From Herbiconiux flava (GTDB lineage: Bacteria > Actinomycetota > Actinomycetes > Actinomycetales > Microbacteriaceae), in assembly GCF_013409865.1 (NCBI RefSeq), contig NZ_JACCBM010000001.1, forward strand, positions 868,001-932,000: a DNA stretch of 64,000 nucleotides, written 5' to 3'. Below, piece by piece: positions 41,121 through 49,628 of this stretch (position 1 is the first letter of the stretch; every line of letters starts with the position of its first letter). The notes below the pieces were generated by a model. That model was not told the DNA's origin and ran no database searches. It saw nothing but the letters and a program-made list of their open reading frames with translations. Position numbers and translations under genes: made by a program.

Positions 41121-42354
41121 CGAGCGTTCGCGCCAGACGGGCGCCGGCCTCGGTGAGCCAGCGCAGGGGGTCGGCGAGCGAGGCGGCGGGGCTGCCCGCG
41201 AGCTCGGGGTCGACGAGGGCAGCGGATGCGGCGAAGCCCGCAGGCTCCGCGTCGATCAGACCGGCCACGAGAGCGGGGCGGGCACCGGCCGCCGCGGCGA
41301 GATCCCGCACGTGGGTGGGCACCTTGCCGGCCTCCGACTGCCCGTCGAAGCGGCCCTCGCCCGTGATCACGACGTCGGCGCCCGCGATCGCGTCGGCCAG
41401 CCCCAGCTCGCGGGCGACGGCCGCGGCGCCGGGCTCGAGGGTCGCGCCCCACACGAGCAGCCCGAACCCGGCGCCGCCCGCGGCCCCGCTCCCGGGGACA
41501 TCCGCCGCCCCGGCGTGGGTGCCTGCCGCTGAGTCGCGCCGATCGGTCGCACTCTGCCGCGACTCAGCGTCCACAGCGACAGTTTGCCGCGACTCGGCGG
41601 CCACGGCGACGGATTGCCGCGAGTGAGCGGCGGTGAGGGCGGGTGCGAGGAGCGCGGGGGCGAGGAGCGCCGCGTAGCGCGCGAGGGAGGCCTCGACCGC
41701 GGGGGAGGCGGCGGGGGTGAGGCCCTTCTGGGGGCCGAAGACCGCGACGGCGCCGGCGGGGCCGAGGAGCGGCGAGGTGACGTCGGTGAGCACGACCGCG
41801 CCGCCGGGCGGGAGCGGGCGCAGGCCCGAGAGGTCGGCCCGGGAGAGCGACGCGAGACCGCGGGCGCCGGCGGGGATCGGGGTGCCGGCGGCATCCGTCA
41901 GCCGGGCGCCGAGTGCGGTGAGCAGCCCGCTGCCGCCGTCGGTGGAGGCGCTGCCGCCGATCGCGAGCACCAGACGGTCGACCCCGGCGTCGAGGGCGGC
42001 CGCGATGGCCTCGCCGAAGCCGCGGGTGTGGGCGTCGAGGGGGCGGAGGGTCGTGAGCAGCTCGATCCCACTCGTGCCCGCGAGTTCGACGATGCCGGTG
42101 CGGGTGCCGTCGGACGCCGTGACGAGCAGCCAGTGCGCCGCCACCGGGGCGTCGGCGGGGCCGAGCACGGTGACGGGCATCCGCTGGGCTGTCGGGTGCG
42201 CGATCGCCAGGGCGTCGAGCGTGCCCTCGCCGCCGTCGGCCATCGGGCGCAGCACCAGGTCGTCGCCCGGGCGCACCGAGCGCCAGCCCGCGGCGAGGGC
42301 CGAGGCGACCGCGACCGCGCTCGCCGACCCCTTGAAGGAGTCCGGGGCGATCAC
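41113..42354 (-). CDS. glycerate kinase with in-frame repeat insertion
   Basis: 413 residues from GTG 42354; phosphorylates glycerate with ATP. Family marks: VIAPDSFKGSASAVAVASAL, LRPMADGGEGTLDALA, AIGGSASTDGGSGLLTALGA, GPQKGLTPA, GAAGGAGFGLLVWGA and VVITGEGRFDGQSEAGKVP. About 50 extra residues (three 10-residue SRQ(S/T)VAV-like repeats plus linker) sit just before PGSGAAGGAG and derive from a palindromic DNA repeat. The start is uncertain: the frame is open to ATG 42579, which overlaps the upstream stop, and would add 75 residues made largely of 21-residue repeats. Downstream of an alpha-hydroxy-acid oxidase. Confidence 0.85.
   Translation of the reverse strand: MIAPDSFKGSASAVAVASALAAGWRSVRPGDDLVLRPMADGGEGTLDALAIAHPTAQRMPVTVLGPADAPVAAHWLLVTASDGTRTGIVELAGTSGIELLTTLRPLDAHTRGFGEAIAAALDAGVDRLVLAIGGSASTDGGSGLLTALGARLTDAAGTPIPAGARGLASLSRADLSGLRPLPPGGAVVLTDVTSPLLGPAGAVAVFGPQKGLTPAASPAVEASLARYAALLAPALLAPALTAAHSRQSVAVAAESRQTVAVDAESRQSATDRRDSAAGTHAGAADVPGSGAAGGAGFGLLVWGATLEPGAAAVARELGLADAIAGADVVITGEGRFDGQSEAGKVPTHVRDLAAAAGARPALVAGLIDAEPAGFAASAALVDPELAGSPAASLADPLRWLTEAGARLARTLAP
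41529..41630. repeat. GAGTCGCGGC palindromic repeat, copy 3, inside glycerate kinase
   Basis: CTGAGTCGCG (41529-41538) and CGCGACTCAG (41558-41567) are a perfect inverted repeat, followed by two more TGCCGCGACTC-type units at 30-base steps (41555, 41585, 41615). All are in frame and encode 10-residue repeats in the kinase. Confidence 0.88.
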
Positions 42355-42383
42355 GACCCGCAGGGTGCCCCCGCCCGAGACGA

Positions 42384-42560
42384 GGTGCGGATGCGCGTCG
42401 CCCTCCCCGGCCGACAGCACGCCACCTGCCCCGCCGGCCTCGATGGGGTGCGGATGCGCGACACCCTCCGGGGCCGGCGCCATGTGACCTGCCCCGCCGG
42501 CATCGACGAGGTGCGGATGCGCGTCGCCCTGACGGGCCGGCACCACGTCACCCGCCGACC
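42384..42560. repeat. 63-bp triple tandem repeat between oxidase and kinase
   Basis: GGTGCGGATGCGCG recurs at 42384, 42447 and 42510, a constant 63-base period, with CACCTGCCCCGCCGGC between the units. It occupies the 224 bases between the oxidase stop and the conserved start of the kinase. On the minus strand it reads in the kinase frame as 21-residue repeats (DAHPHLV, AGGAG). Confidence 0.9.
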
Positions 42561-42578
42561 CGTCGGGCCCCGACCTCA

Positions 42579-44066
42579 TCAGGCGTCGGCGCCGGTCGCG
42601 GCCTCGGCGGCCGTCACGGGCTTCGCCGGCTTGCGCGCGGTGTTCGTGGTCGAGGTGGCGGGCTTCGAGGCTGCCGCCGAAGCGCCCGAGCCCGAGGCGC
42701 CAGCACCCGAGGCGCCAGAGCCCGAGGAGCCGGCACTCGAGGCGCCAGCACCAGCACCCGCGGCACCCGACCGCGCCTTGACCGCCCGCGCCCGCTCGGG
42801 CGCCGCCGAAGCCGCCGCCGCCACAGCCGGCGACACCGCCCGCGGCGCCAGCCGCTCGAGCTGCGTCACGTGCGACGGGTTCAGCTCCTCGAGCGAGTTC
42901 ACGCCCAGCAGTCGCATGGTGCGCGAGATCTGCTCGCCGAGGATGCCGATCATCCGGTCGACGCCCTCGCGCCCACCGGCCATCAGCCCGTAGAGGTAGG
43001 CCCGCCCCACGAGCGTGAACCGCGCACCGAGCGCCACCGACGCCACGATGTCGGCGCCCGACATGATGCCCGTGTCCAGGTGCACCTCGTACTCCGAGCC
43101 GAACTCGCGGGCGACGTCGGGCAGCAGGTGGAACGGGATCGGCGCCCGGTCGAGCTGCCGCCCGCCGTGGTTCGACAGCGTGATGGCGTCGACGCCGAGC
43201 TCGGCCAGGCGCTGCGCGTCGCCCATCGACTGCACGCCCTTGACGACGATCTTGCCCGGCCACTGCTCCTTGATCCACTCGAGGTCCTCGAAGGTGACCG
43301 TCGGGTCGAACATGGTGTCGAGCAGCTCGCCGACCGTGCCCGACCAGCGGTCGAGCGAGGCGAACGAGAGCGGCTCGGTGGTGAGGAAGTTGATCCACCA
43401 CTCGGGGCGGGGCAGCGCGTTGATCACGGTGCCGGGCGTCAGCTGCGGAGGGATCGAGAAGCCGTTCCGCTTGTCCCGCAGCCGCGCGCCGGCCACGGGA
43501 ACGTCGACCGTGACGAGCAGGGTGTCGAAGCCCGCGGCGGCGGCGCGCTCGACGAGCGCCATCGACCGCGGCCGGTCCTTCCACATGTAGAGCTGGAACC
43601 AGTTGCGCCCGGTCGGGTTCGCCTTCTTCACGTCCTCGATGGCCGTGGTGCCCATGGTCGACAGCGAGAACGGGATGCCCGCCGCCCCGGCCGCGCCGGC
43701 CCCCGCGATCTCGCCCTCGGTCTGCATCATGCGCGTGAACCCGGTGGGCGCGATGCCGAACGGCAGCGACACGGGCGCGCCGAGCACGTCCCACCCGGTC
43801 GACACCGTCGACACGTCGCGCAGGATCGCGGGGTTGAACTGGATGTCCTGGAAGGCCTGACGCGCCCGCTGCAGGCTGATCTCCGCCTCGGCCGCGCCCT
43901 CGGTGTAGTCGAAGGCGGCCTTCGGCGTGCGGCGCTTCGCGATGGTGCGCAGGTCGTCGATGGTGAGCGCGGCGTTCAGCCGGCGGCGCTTGGCCTGCAG
44001 GTCGGGCGCCTTGAACTGCATGAGCGGCGCGAGGTCGCGGACTTTGGGGATGCGGCGCTGGACCAT
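42579..44066 (-). CDS. FMN-dependent alpha-hydroxy-acid oxidase (lactate dehydrogenase/oxidase type)
   Basis: 495 residues. Oxidises L-2-hydroxy acids, most likely lactate, to oxo acids. FMN and active-site marks: [75 protein letters not shown], the catalytic His/Arg in [15 protein letters not shown] and [16 protein letters not shown]. The enzyme core ends near residue 400; the last 95 residues are an Ala/Ser/Gly tail not needed for the fold. Lies 48 bases behind a FadR-type GntR gene with tandem operators; a quinone-dependent LldD role is favoured. Confidence 0.9.
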   Translation of the reverse strand: MVQRRIPKVRDLAPLMQFKAPDLQAKRRRLNAALTIDDLRTIAKRRTPKAAFDYTEGAAEAEISLQRARQAFQDIQFNPAILRDVSTVSTGWDVLGAPVSLPFGIAPTGFTRMMQTEGEIAGAGAAGAAGIPFSLSTMGTTAIEDVKKANPTGRNWFQLYMWKDRPRSMALVERAAAAGFDTLLVTVDVPVAGARLRDKRNGFSIPPQLTPGTVINALPRPEWWINFLTTEPLSFASLDRWSGTVGELLDTMFDPTVTFEDLEWIKEQWPGKIVVKGVQSMGDAQRLAELGVDAITLSNHGGRQLDRAPIPFHLLPDVAREFGSEYEVHLDTGIMSGADIVASVALGARFTLVGRAYLYGLMAGGREGVDRMIGILGEQISRTMRLLGVNSLEELNPSHVTQLERLAPRAVSPAVAAAASAAPERARAVKARSGAAGAGAGASSAGSSGSGASGAGASGSGASAAASKPATSTTNTARKPAKPVTAAEAATGADA

Positions 44067-44114
44067 GGGTTTCGCTTTCCTTCGTTCTCGGTGGGCCGGT
44101 GTCAGTGGGCCGCG

Positions 44115-44867
44115 TCAGTGGTCGTGGATGCTCGAGACGTTCGTCTCGGCGTGATAGGTCTCGATGTGGTTCCGGATGCGCGTCCGCGCCCCCTCGGCGT
44201 CACCCTCGTCGATGGCGCCGACGATGGCGCGGTGCTCCCGGGCCAGCCGCTGCTGCGTCGCCGCCCAGTCGGGCAGCACCGAGGCGCCGACGCGGATGTA
44301 CTGCTCGATCGAGTCGCGGAGCCCCGACATCATCGCGGCGATCACCGCGTTGCCCGAGGCGGCGGCGAGGGCGAGGTGGAAGGCCTGGTCGAGGGTGAGG
44401 AACTCGTTGCGGCCCATCGGCGCTCCGTCGGCTCCCTCCAGCTCCATCGCGTCGAGCAGCTCGCGCGCCTCCGTGAGGGCCGCCCGGCCGGCGCTCAGCT
44501 CGGTGACCACGGCCGACTCCAGCACCACACGGGTCGCCACGACGTCGGGCACGGCGAAGCCCTGCGCGGCTACCTGCAGCCGCACCAGCGCGCTCATGCC
44601 GCCGGTCGGCCGGGCGATGATGACGGCGCCCGACTGCGGCCCCGACCCCGCCCGGGTGCTGATCAGCCCGAGCACCTCCAGCACCCGGATGGCCTCGCGC
44701 ACGCTCGAACGCCCGACTCCGAGCTCCGCGGCGAGGGCCCGTTCGGCCGGCAGGTGGTCGCCCGGCTTCAGGATGCCCGCCACGAGGTCGCCCTCGATCC
44801 GACGCAGCACGACCTCCCACGCCCGCCCGCTGTCGGCGGCGGGAGTGACCTCGGCGACGGCGCTCAC
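44115..44867 (-). CDS. GntR/FadR family regulator, LldR-like
   Basis: 250 residues: winged helix (VVLRRIEGDLVAGILKPGDH, LPAERALAAELGVGRSSVRE, AIRVLEVLGLISTRAGSG) and FCD helical ligand domain (FLTLDQAFHLALAAASGN, LAREHRAIVGAIDEGDAEGA). First gene of an operon with the alpha-hydroxy-acid oxidase, as lldR is with lldD. GTG start has GAGGAGG in front. Two TGGTCAGACCA palindromes, the FadR-subfamily consensus, lie 24-47 bases upstream, so autoregulation by lactate is strongly suggested. Confidence 0.9.
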   Translation of the reverse strand: MSAVAEVTPAADSGRAWEVVLRRIEGDLVAGILKPGDHLPAERALAAELGVGRSSVREAIRVLEVLGLISTRAGSGPQSGAVIIARPTGGMSALVRLQVAAQGFAVPDVVATRVVLESAVVTELSAGRAALTEARELLDAMELEGADGAPMGRNEFLTLDQAFHLALAAASGNAVIAAMMSGLRDSIEQYIRVGASVLPDWAATQQRLAREHRAIVGAIDEGDAEGARTRIRNHIETYHAETNVSSIHDH

Positions 44868-44890
44868 GCTGTCCTCCTCGACGGCTCGTG

Positions 44891-44914
44891 TGGTCAGACC
44901 ATGTGGTCAGACCA
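44891..44914 (-). promoter_or_regulatory. tandem FadR/LldR-type operators
   Basis: TGGTCAGACCA occurs at 44891-44901 and again at 44904-44914, two perfect 11-base palindromes 13 bases centre to centre. The sequence matches the TGGTnnnACCA consensus of FadR/LldR/PdhR regulators and stands right before the GntR gene start. Confidence 0.88.
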
Positions 44915-44979
44915 CACGGTACCAGATGGCGGCGGACCTGTCAGCCCGTGCGGCCAGCCCGCGTTCTCGACTCGCGCCG

Positions 44980-45783
44980 TCAGCCCGCGCTGTCGGCCGA
45001 ACCCGCCGAGCCGAGGAGCGCCCGCAGCCGCTCGTCGACCGCCGTCGCGAGCACCCGCTGCCCCGCGGCCGTCGGATGCGTGTCGTCGAACTGCATCAGG
45101 TCGAACCGGCCGGCGAGCGGCTCGCCGACGTCGACCCAGCTCGCGCCCTCCGCCTCGGCGGCCGAGTGCACCGCGTCGTTGATCTCGGCGAGCTCGGGTG
45201 GCGGCTCCTGGTCGCCCCAGATCGCGCCGAGGCCGACCAGCGCCGTGCCGGGGAAGGCCCGGTGCAGTGCCGTGAACGCCTTCGTCGCGGCGTGCTCGAC
45301 CTTCCCGGGGTCCCGGCCGAGGTCGTTGCTGCTGGCGGACACGACGATCAGGGCGGGCGCATCCGGGTCGTCGGGGGCGTCGGCGATCGCCTGCGTCACC
45401 TGCTCGGCGAAGGTGTGGCCGTCGTCGCCCGGCTGCACGAAGCCCGCCCCGTCCTCGGCGAGGTTCGTGACCTGCCAGCTGTTCGCCCGGGCGAGCACGT
45501 CGGGCCAGGCCTGCTCGGCGTCGAGGCCGTTGCCCGACATGATCGAGTCGCCGATCGTGACGATCTCCTGTCGCGCGCCGGGCTGCGGGGCGCCGGCGCC
45601 GGAGTCGATGGTCCACGGGCCACCGGGTGCGACACCGGCCGCCCCGAAACCGCTCGTGCCCGTGGCGGGGGCCGAGCATCCGGCCAGCAGCATCGCCGAG
45701 GTGAGCGCCCCGGCGAGGGCGAGGCGACGGATGCGCGGCCGGCCGCTCGCCCGTCGGCCGCCCCGACCCCGCTGCACCCGCAC
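44980..45783 (-). CDS. SGNH/GDSL hydrolase lipoprotein
   Basis: 267 residues. A basic, Arg-rich N-terminus precedes a lipobox (ALTSAMLLAGCSAP), so the protein is exported and lipid-anchored. The SGNH blocks are EIVTIGDSIMSGNGLDAEQA (Ser nucleophile), VSASSNDLGRDP (Asn) and the DDTHPTAAGQRVLA Asp-His pair. It would cleave an ester on a polysaccharide or lipid. Start is unsure: GTG 45783 or GTG 45777 give a normal signal peptide, whereas GTG 45882 adds an implausible Arg-rich leader. Downstream of the metalloprotease on the same strand. Confidence 0.83.
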   Translation of the reverse strand: MRVQRGRGGRRASGRPRIRRLALAGALTSAMLLAGCSAPATGTSGFGAAGVAPGGPWTIDSGAGAPQPGARQEIVTIGDSIMSGNGLDAEQAWPDVLARANSWQVTNLAEDGAGFVQPGDDGHTFAEQVTQAIADAPDDPDAPALIVVSASSNDLGRDPGKVEHAATKAFTALHRAFPGTALVGLGAIWGDQEPPPELAEINDAVHSAAEAEGASWVDVGEPLAGRFDLMQFDDTHPTAAGQRVLATAVDERLRALLGSAGSADSAG

Positions 45784-45869
45784 AGCCCGAAGTCTCGACC
45801 CCGGGCCTGGGAACCGGCGCGGAATCACCCGGGAGCGGACCGCGCAGCACCGGCGGCCGCTCGCGCCGA

Positions 45870-45916
45870 TCCGGGTCAGCACCGCTCCGGGTCAGCACCG
45901 CTTCGGGTCAGCAGCG
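45870..45916. repeat. 16-bp tandem array spanning the metalloprotease stop
   Basis: TCCGGGTCAGCACCGC at 45870-45885 and 45886-45901, with a diverged third unit at 45902-45916 that contains the stop codon of the metalloprotease (TCA, 45908-45910). Confidence 0.85.
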
Positions 45917-48427
45917 TTTGAGGGCCTGCACCTCCGCGCTGAGCGAGACCGTGCCGCCGACGAGGGTGACGTGCTCGGTGTCGAAGCCGTCGAGGGCGGC
46001 CAGCACGTCGTTCGGCACGCACGAGGGCGGCACGACGTACAGCGGGGCGCCGAAGCGGGCGGCGACAGGGCCGCCGGCCAGGGCATCCGCGAACCCGGAG
46101 CCGCTCGCCAGCAGCACGCGTGCGGTCGGCGCCGTGAAGTAGGCCGCGTTGATCGCCGAGCTCGTGGCGTAGCGGTCGCCGCCGGCCAGGCGGGTGACGC
46201 GCTGCATCGTGGGCACCTGGTAGAGCTGGCCCTCGATCTCGGAGGAGACGGTGAGCAGGCCGCCGACGATCGCGGCGTCGGTCGTGCCGAGCTTCGTCAG
46301 GAGCGACGCGGTGGCGCCGTCGAGGCCGGCCGGCCCGTTCACGAGCACCACCGGCATCGCCGATCCGGCACCCGCCGCCCCGGCCGAGAGGGCGTCGGGG
46401 AAGTTCGCGCCCGTGGCCAGGAACACCGAGGGCGCGGAGGGGAAGGCGCTGGCGACGATGGCCCGGCCCGTGGCGTAGCGGTCGGCGCCGGCCAACCGGG
46501 TGACGGGCGCGATCTTCTTCGCCGCGTCGGCGACGGCGGCCGAGACGCTGTTCAGGCCTCCGACGATGACGATCTTCGCGGGATCGAGCCGCTGGAGCTC
46601 GGTGCGCACGGCGGCGGGCAGTGCCGTCGGGGTGGTGAGCAGCAGGGGGCCGCCCTGCTTCGCCGCGGCGGGGCCGGCGGCGAGGGCATCCGGGTAGGTG
46701 GTGCCGGTGGCCAGGTAGACGACGGGTGCGCCCGACGGGAAGGCGGCCTTGGACAGCGCGATGGCGGTGCCGTAGCGGTCGGCGCCCGAGAGGCGGTCGC
46801 GGGTGGTGACGCCCGACAGGTCGACGGCGCCGAGGCTGATCGAGACCGTCGCCGACGAGGAGGTGAGCGACTTCACCGACACCGTGAAGCCGCCGAGATC
46901 CGTCGTCAGGCTGTCGCCAGTCGCCAGGAAGCGATGCCGTTCGGAATCGCTCGCCGCCGTGTCGAGGAGCGCGGCCGACGACTCGTCGAAGCGCTGCGTG
47001 CCGTCGAAGTCCTCGTACGGATCGAGCCGCAGCCGGAGCACGCGCACCCCGGGGCCGTAGTCGGGGTAGTACGCCCCGACGGTGCTGTAGAAGGCCTGGG
47101 CGTCGCGGCCGTTCGCGACCGAGGTGCCCGTGCCCGAGCGGTACTCGAGGTAGTAGCGGCCGCCCGTCCTGGGGTCGGTGACGACGACGCCCCGGGTGCC
47201 GGAGGTCGCCGACGCGGCGGCGAGGGTCGCGGTGACGGTCGCCGTCGACTGGCCGCTCGGCAGGGTCACCGTCTGCAGCCCCTTCCCCGGGGCGAGCACC
47301 CCGAGGTGCACGCGATGGGTGACGTTCAGCGCGGCCAGGGCCTCGGTCGTCGCGAGTGCGGCTCCCGATCCGTCGACCAGGCGGAAGCCGCCGGACATCA
47401 CGTCGTAGTAATCGCCGTACACCGCGTCGTAGCAGGGCGGGGACGTCTCGAGCACTCCCGGGTAGCCGTAACAGCTGACGTCGTTCGAGTGGCCGAGCGA
47501 GATGTTGTGGCCGAACTCGTGCGCCATGACCTGGTTCTCGTCCACGCCCGGGTCGACCACCGCCCAGATCTCGCCGCCCTCGCCGACCCCGTTGCCGACC
47601 GTGCCGTAGCCCGTGCCCGCACCGCAGGCCTTGCTGGCGATCACGACGAGGTGGGTCGGCGTCGACCGGCTCCCGTCCCAGTACGACTGCTCGGAGGAGC
47701 CGAACGCCGAGGCGGCCGTCGACCAGGCCGCGGAGCTGTCGCAGCCGTTCTGGGTGATGCGCTTGTATCCGCCGGTGGCGCCGAGCGAGGCGACCTGGCC
47801 GCCCGACTGCTGCACCCAGAAGGCGCCGAGGTTGCTCACGATGCGGTTCACGACGGAGTCGGGGAAGACGCCGGACGAGCTCTCGCCGGGCTGGGTGACG
47901 ACGGCGACGTTCAGCACGTGCGCCTTGGGGGAGGCCGCCACCTGGGCCTTGGCGGCCAGCGGTGTCCACTCGGCGATCGCCGGTGCCGGAGCGCCGTCGC
48001 GGGTGGCCGCCACGACCTCGCCGAGCAGCTCGGGGGAGGGCGCGGTGCCGGCGGAGTCGAGCTCGTCGCGCGCCGGCTCCGAGAGCTGCTCGGCGAGGGC
48101 GTCGGGCAGCACCAGCTCGACCTGCACCCGGTCGCCGGTGCTCGTGCCCGTGGGAGCGTCGGGCAGCGGCACCGCGACGCCGCCGTCGGTGAGGATCGCG
48201 TAGTCGAAGCCCGTCGGCGCCGGCGGCGGGACCGCCGCGGGGTCGTCGGTGACGAACGGCGGCGCCTCCTTCGGCACCACCCGCACGAGGCCCTCGACGG
48301 TGACCGAGACCGATCCGTCCGGCAGGGCGGGCGCCGCGGCGGCGGGGCCGACGACCGTGGTCGCGGCGAGGGAGGCACCGAGCACGAGGGCCGTGCCGAG
48401 GGCGAGCGAGCGGAGCGACGTTCTCAT
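45908..48427 (-). CDS. secreted zinc metalloprotease with cell-wall-binding repeats
   Basis: 839 residues. Signal peptide MRTSLRSLALGTALVLGASL ending at AAAAPA. The catalytic domain has VMAHEFGHNISLGHSN, the HExxHxxxxxH zinc motif, followed by a Met-turn YDVMSGGFRL, typical of metzincins. The last 280 residues are three copies of the CW_binding_2 repeat (RLSGADRYGTAIALSKAAFP, VVYLATGTTYPDALAAGPAA, KIVIVGGLNSVS and two diverged copies), which hold proteins to the wall. ATG 48427 with GGGAGA nearby gives the normal signal peptide. An extracellular peptidase for nutrient or wall proteins. Confidence 0.88.
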   Translation of the reverse strand: MRTSLRSLALGTALVLGASLAATTVVGPAAAAPALPDGSVSVTVEGLVRVVPKEAPPFVTDDPAAVPPPAPTGFDYAILTDGGVAVPLPDAPTGTSTGDRVQVELVLPDALAEQLSEPARDELDSAGTAPSPELLGEVVAATRDGAPAPAIAEWTPLAAKAQVAASPKAHVLNVAVVTQPGESSSGVFPDSVVNRIVSNLGAFWVQQSGGQVASLGATGGYKRITQNGCDSSAAWSTAASAFGSSEQSYWDGSRSTPTHLVVIASKACGAGTGYGTVGNGVGEGGEIWAVVDPGVDENQVMAHEFGHNISLGHSNDVSCYGYPGVLETSPPCYDAVYGDYYDVMSGGFRLVDGSGAALATTEALAALNVTHRVHLGVLAPGKGLQTVTLPSGQSTATVTATLAAASATSGTRGVVVTDPRTGGRYYLEYRSGTGTSVANGRDAQAFYSTVGAYYPDYGPGVRVLRLRLDPYEDFDGTQRFDESSAALLDTAASDSERHRFLATGDSLTTDLGGFTVSVKSLTSSSATVSISLGAVDLSGVTTRDRLSGADRYGTAIALSKAAFPSGAPVVYLATGTTYPDALAAGPAAAKQGGPLLLTTPTALPAAVRTELQRLDPAKIVIVGGLNSVSAAVADAAKKIAPVTRLAGADRYATGRAIVASAFPSAPSVFLATGANFPDALSAGAAGAGSAMPVVLVNGPAGLDGATASLLTKLGTTDAAIVGGLLTVSSEIEGQLYQVPTMQRVTRLAGGDRYATSSAINAAYFTAPTARVLLASGSGFADALAGGPVAARFGAPLYVVPPSCVPNDVLAALDGFDTEHVTLVGGTVSLSAEVQALKRC

Positions 48428-48622
48428 GGGCGGTCTCCCGGAGGGACGGGTGCGCGGCACGGCCTCGCGGCGACGGCGCAGCGGGCTGACCCGCATCCTA
48501 TGGCCCGCCCGCCCGATGGCGCCAGACCGGCCGCCTCGCGGAATCCGCTCAGATCTCGGTGAGCATCTGCTCGAATCGCACGGCGGCGGCCAGTGAGGGG
48601 GTGAAGGCGCCGGCCGCGACCG

Positions 48623-49528
48623 TCAGGCGAGGCGGGCGAGCTCCTCGTCGCCGAGCTCGAGGCGGAACGACTGCACGAGGGCCGGCAGCTGCTCGACCGT
48701 GCGGGCGCTCGCGATCGGCGCCGCGACCGTCGGCTGCTGACGCAGCCAGGCGAGCGCCACGGCCGCGACCGGCACGGAGCGCTCGGCCGCGATGGCGTCG
48801 AGGGTGCCGAGCAGCTCGACGTTGTGGGGGTCGTCGAGATACGCGGATGCTCCGCCGGCCCGTGCCGAGTCGACGACCTGGCCCGGCCGGTACTTGCCGG
48901 TGAGGAACCCGCTCGCGAGGCCCGAGTAGGGCAGCTCGACGATGCCGAGGTTCTGGAGGGTTCCCTGCAGCGCCGTCTCGAAGGAGCGGTCGACGAGGTT
49001 GTACTGGTCCTGCGCGACCGTGAAGGCGGTGAGCCCGGCCTCGTTCGCGATCGACACGGCCGAGCGCAGGCGATCGGCCGAGAAGTTCGAGGCACCGGCT
49101 TCGACGATCTTGCCGGCCTGCACGAGCTCGTCGAAGACGGCGACGTACTCCGCCTGCTCCACCGACTCGTCGTCACGGTGGGCGTAGTAGAGGTCGATGC
49201 GGTCGGTCTGCAGGCGGCGCAGGGAGTCGTCGACGGCGGCGCGCACGTTGGCGGCCGAGAGACCCGGGCGCTCGGCGAGCGAGAACACCTTCGTGGCGAT
49301 GACGACGTCGTCGCGCCGGCCGCGGCTCGCGAACCACTCGCCGATCACCGTCTCGGACTCGCCGCCCGAGTTGCCGGGAACCCAGGCGGAGTAGACGTCG
49401 GCGGTGTCGACGGAGCGTCCGCCGGCATCGACGAAGGCGTCGAGCACCGCGAAGGACTCCTCGCGACTCGACGTCCAGCCGAAGGTGTTGCCGCCGAGCA
49501 CGAGGGGGCCGAAGTCGAGCGAGGTCAT
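48623..49528 (-). CDS. aldo/keto reductase
   Basis: 301-residue NADPH-dependent oxidoreductase, (beta/alpha)8 barrel. The catalytic tetrad is visible: Asp in GGRSVDTADVYSAWVPGN, Tyr in the same segment, Lys in VVIATKVFS and His in IDLYYAHRDD. The cofactor region (VAQDQYNLVDRSFE, ELPYSGLASGFLTGKY) fits the YghZ/AKR general-stress group. GAAAGGACACC precedes the ATG. Divergent from the DUF1707 gene; the 195 bases before its end hold only the protease promoter side and nothing recognised. Confidence 0.9.
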   Translation of the reverse strand: MTSLDFGPLVLGGNTFGWTSSREESFAVLDAFVDAGGRSVDTADVYSAWVPGNSGGESETVIGEWFASRGRRDDVVIATKVFSLAERPGLSAANVRAAVDDSLRRLQTDRIDLYYAHRDDESVEQAEYVAVFDELVQAGKIVEAGASNFSADRLRSAVSIANEAGLTAFTVAQDQYNLVDRSFETALQGTLQNLGIVELPYSGLASGFLTGKYRPGQVVDSARAGGASAYLDDPHNVELLGTLDAIAAERSVPVAAVALAWLRQQPTVAAPIASARTVEQLPALVQSFRLELGDEELARLA

Positions 49529-49628
49529 GGTGTCCTTTCGAGGGTGAGCAGTCCCTCCACGCTACGCCCGGGGCCCTCCCCTGGTTCGGGGCTACCGCTC
49601 AGGGTGCGGCGTCGGGCAGGGTGGCTGC

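Noticed and set aside
42580..43794. Extension of the glycerate kinase frame to 43794
   Set aside because: It runs antisense-like in another frame through the oxidase gene, which has complete FMN motifs; the kinase can begin no earlier than 42579.
48549..48622. Short minus-strand frame ending QMLTEI just behind the aldo/keto reductase
   Set aside because: Looks like a protein tail but has no start, no homology I recognise and no ribosome site; too short to call a pseudogene.
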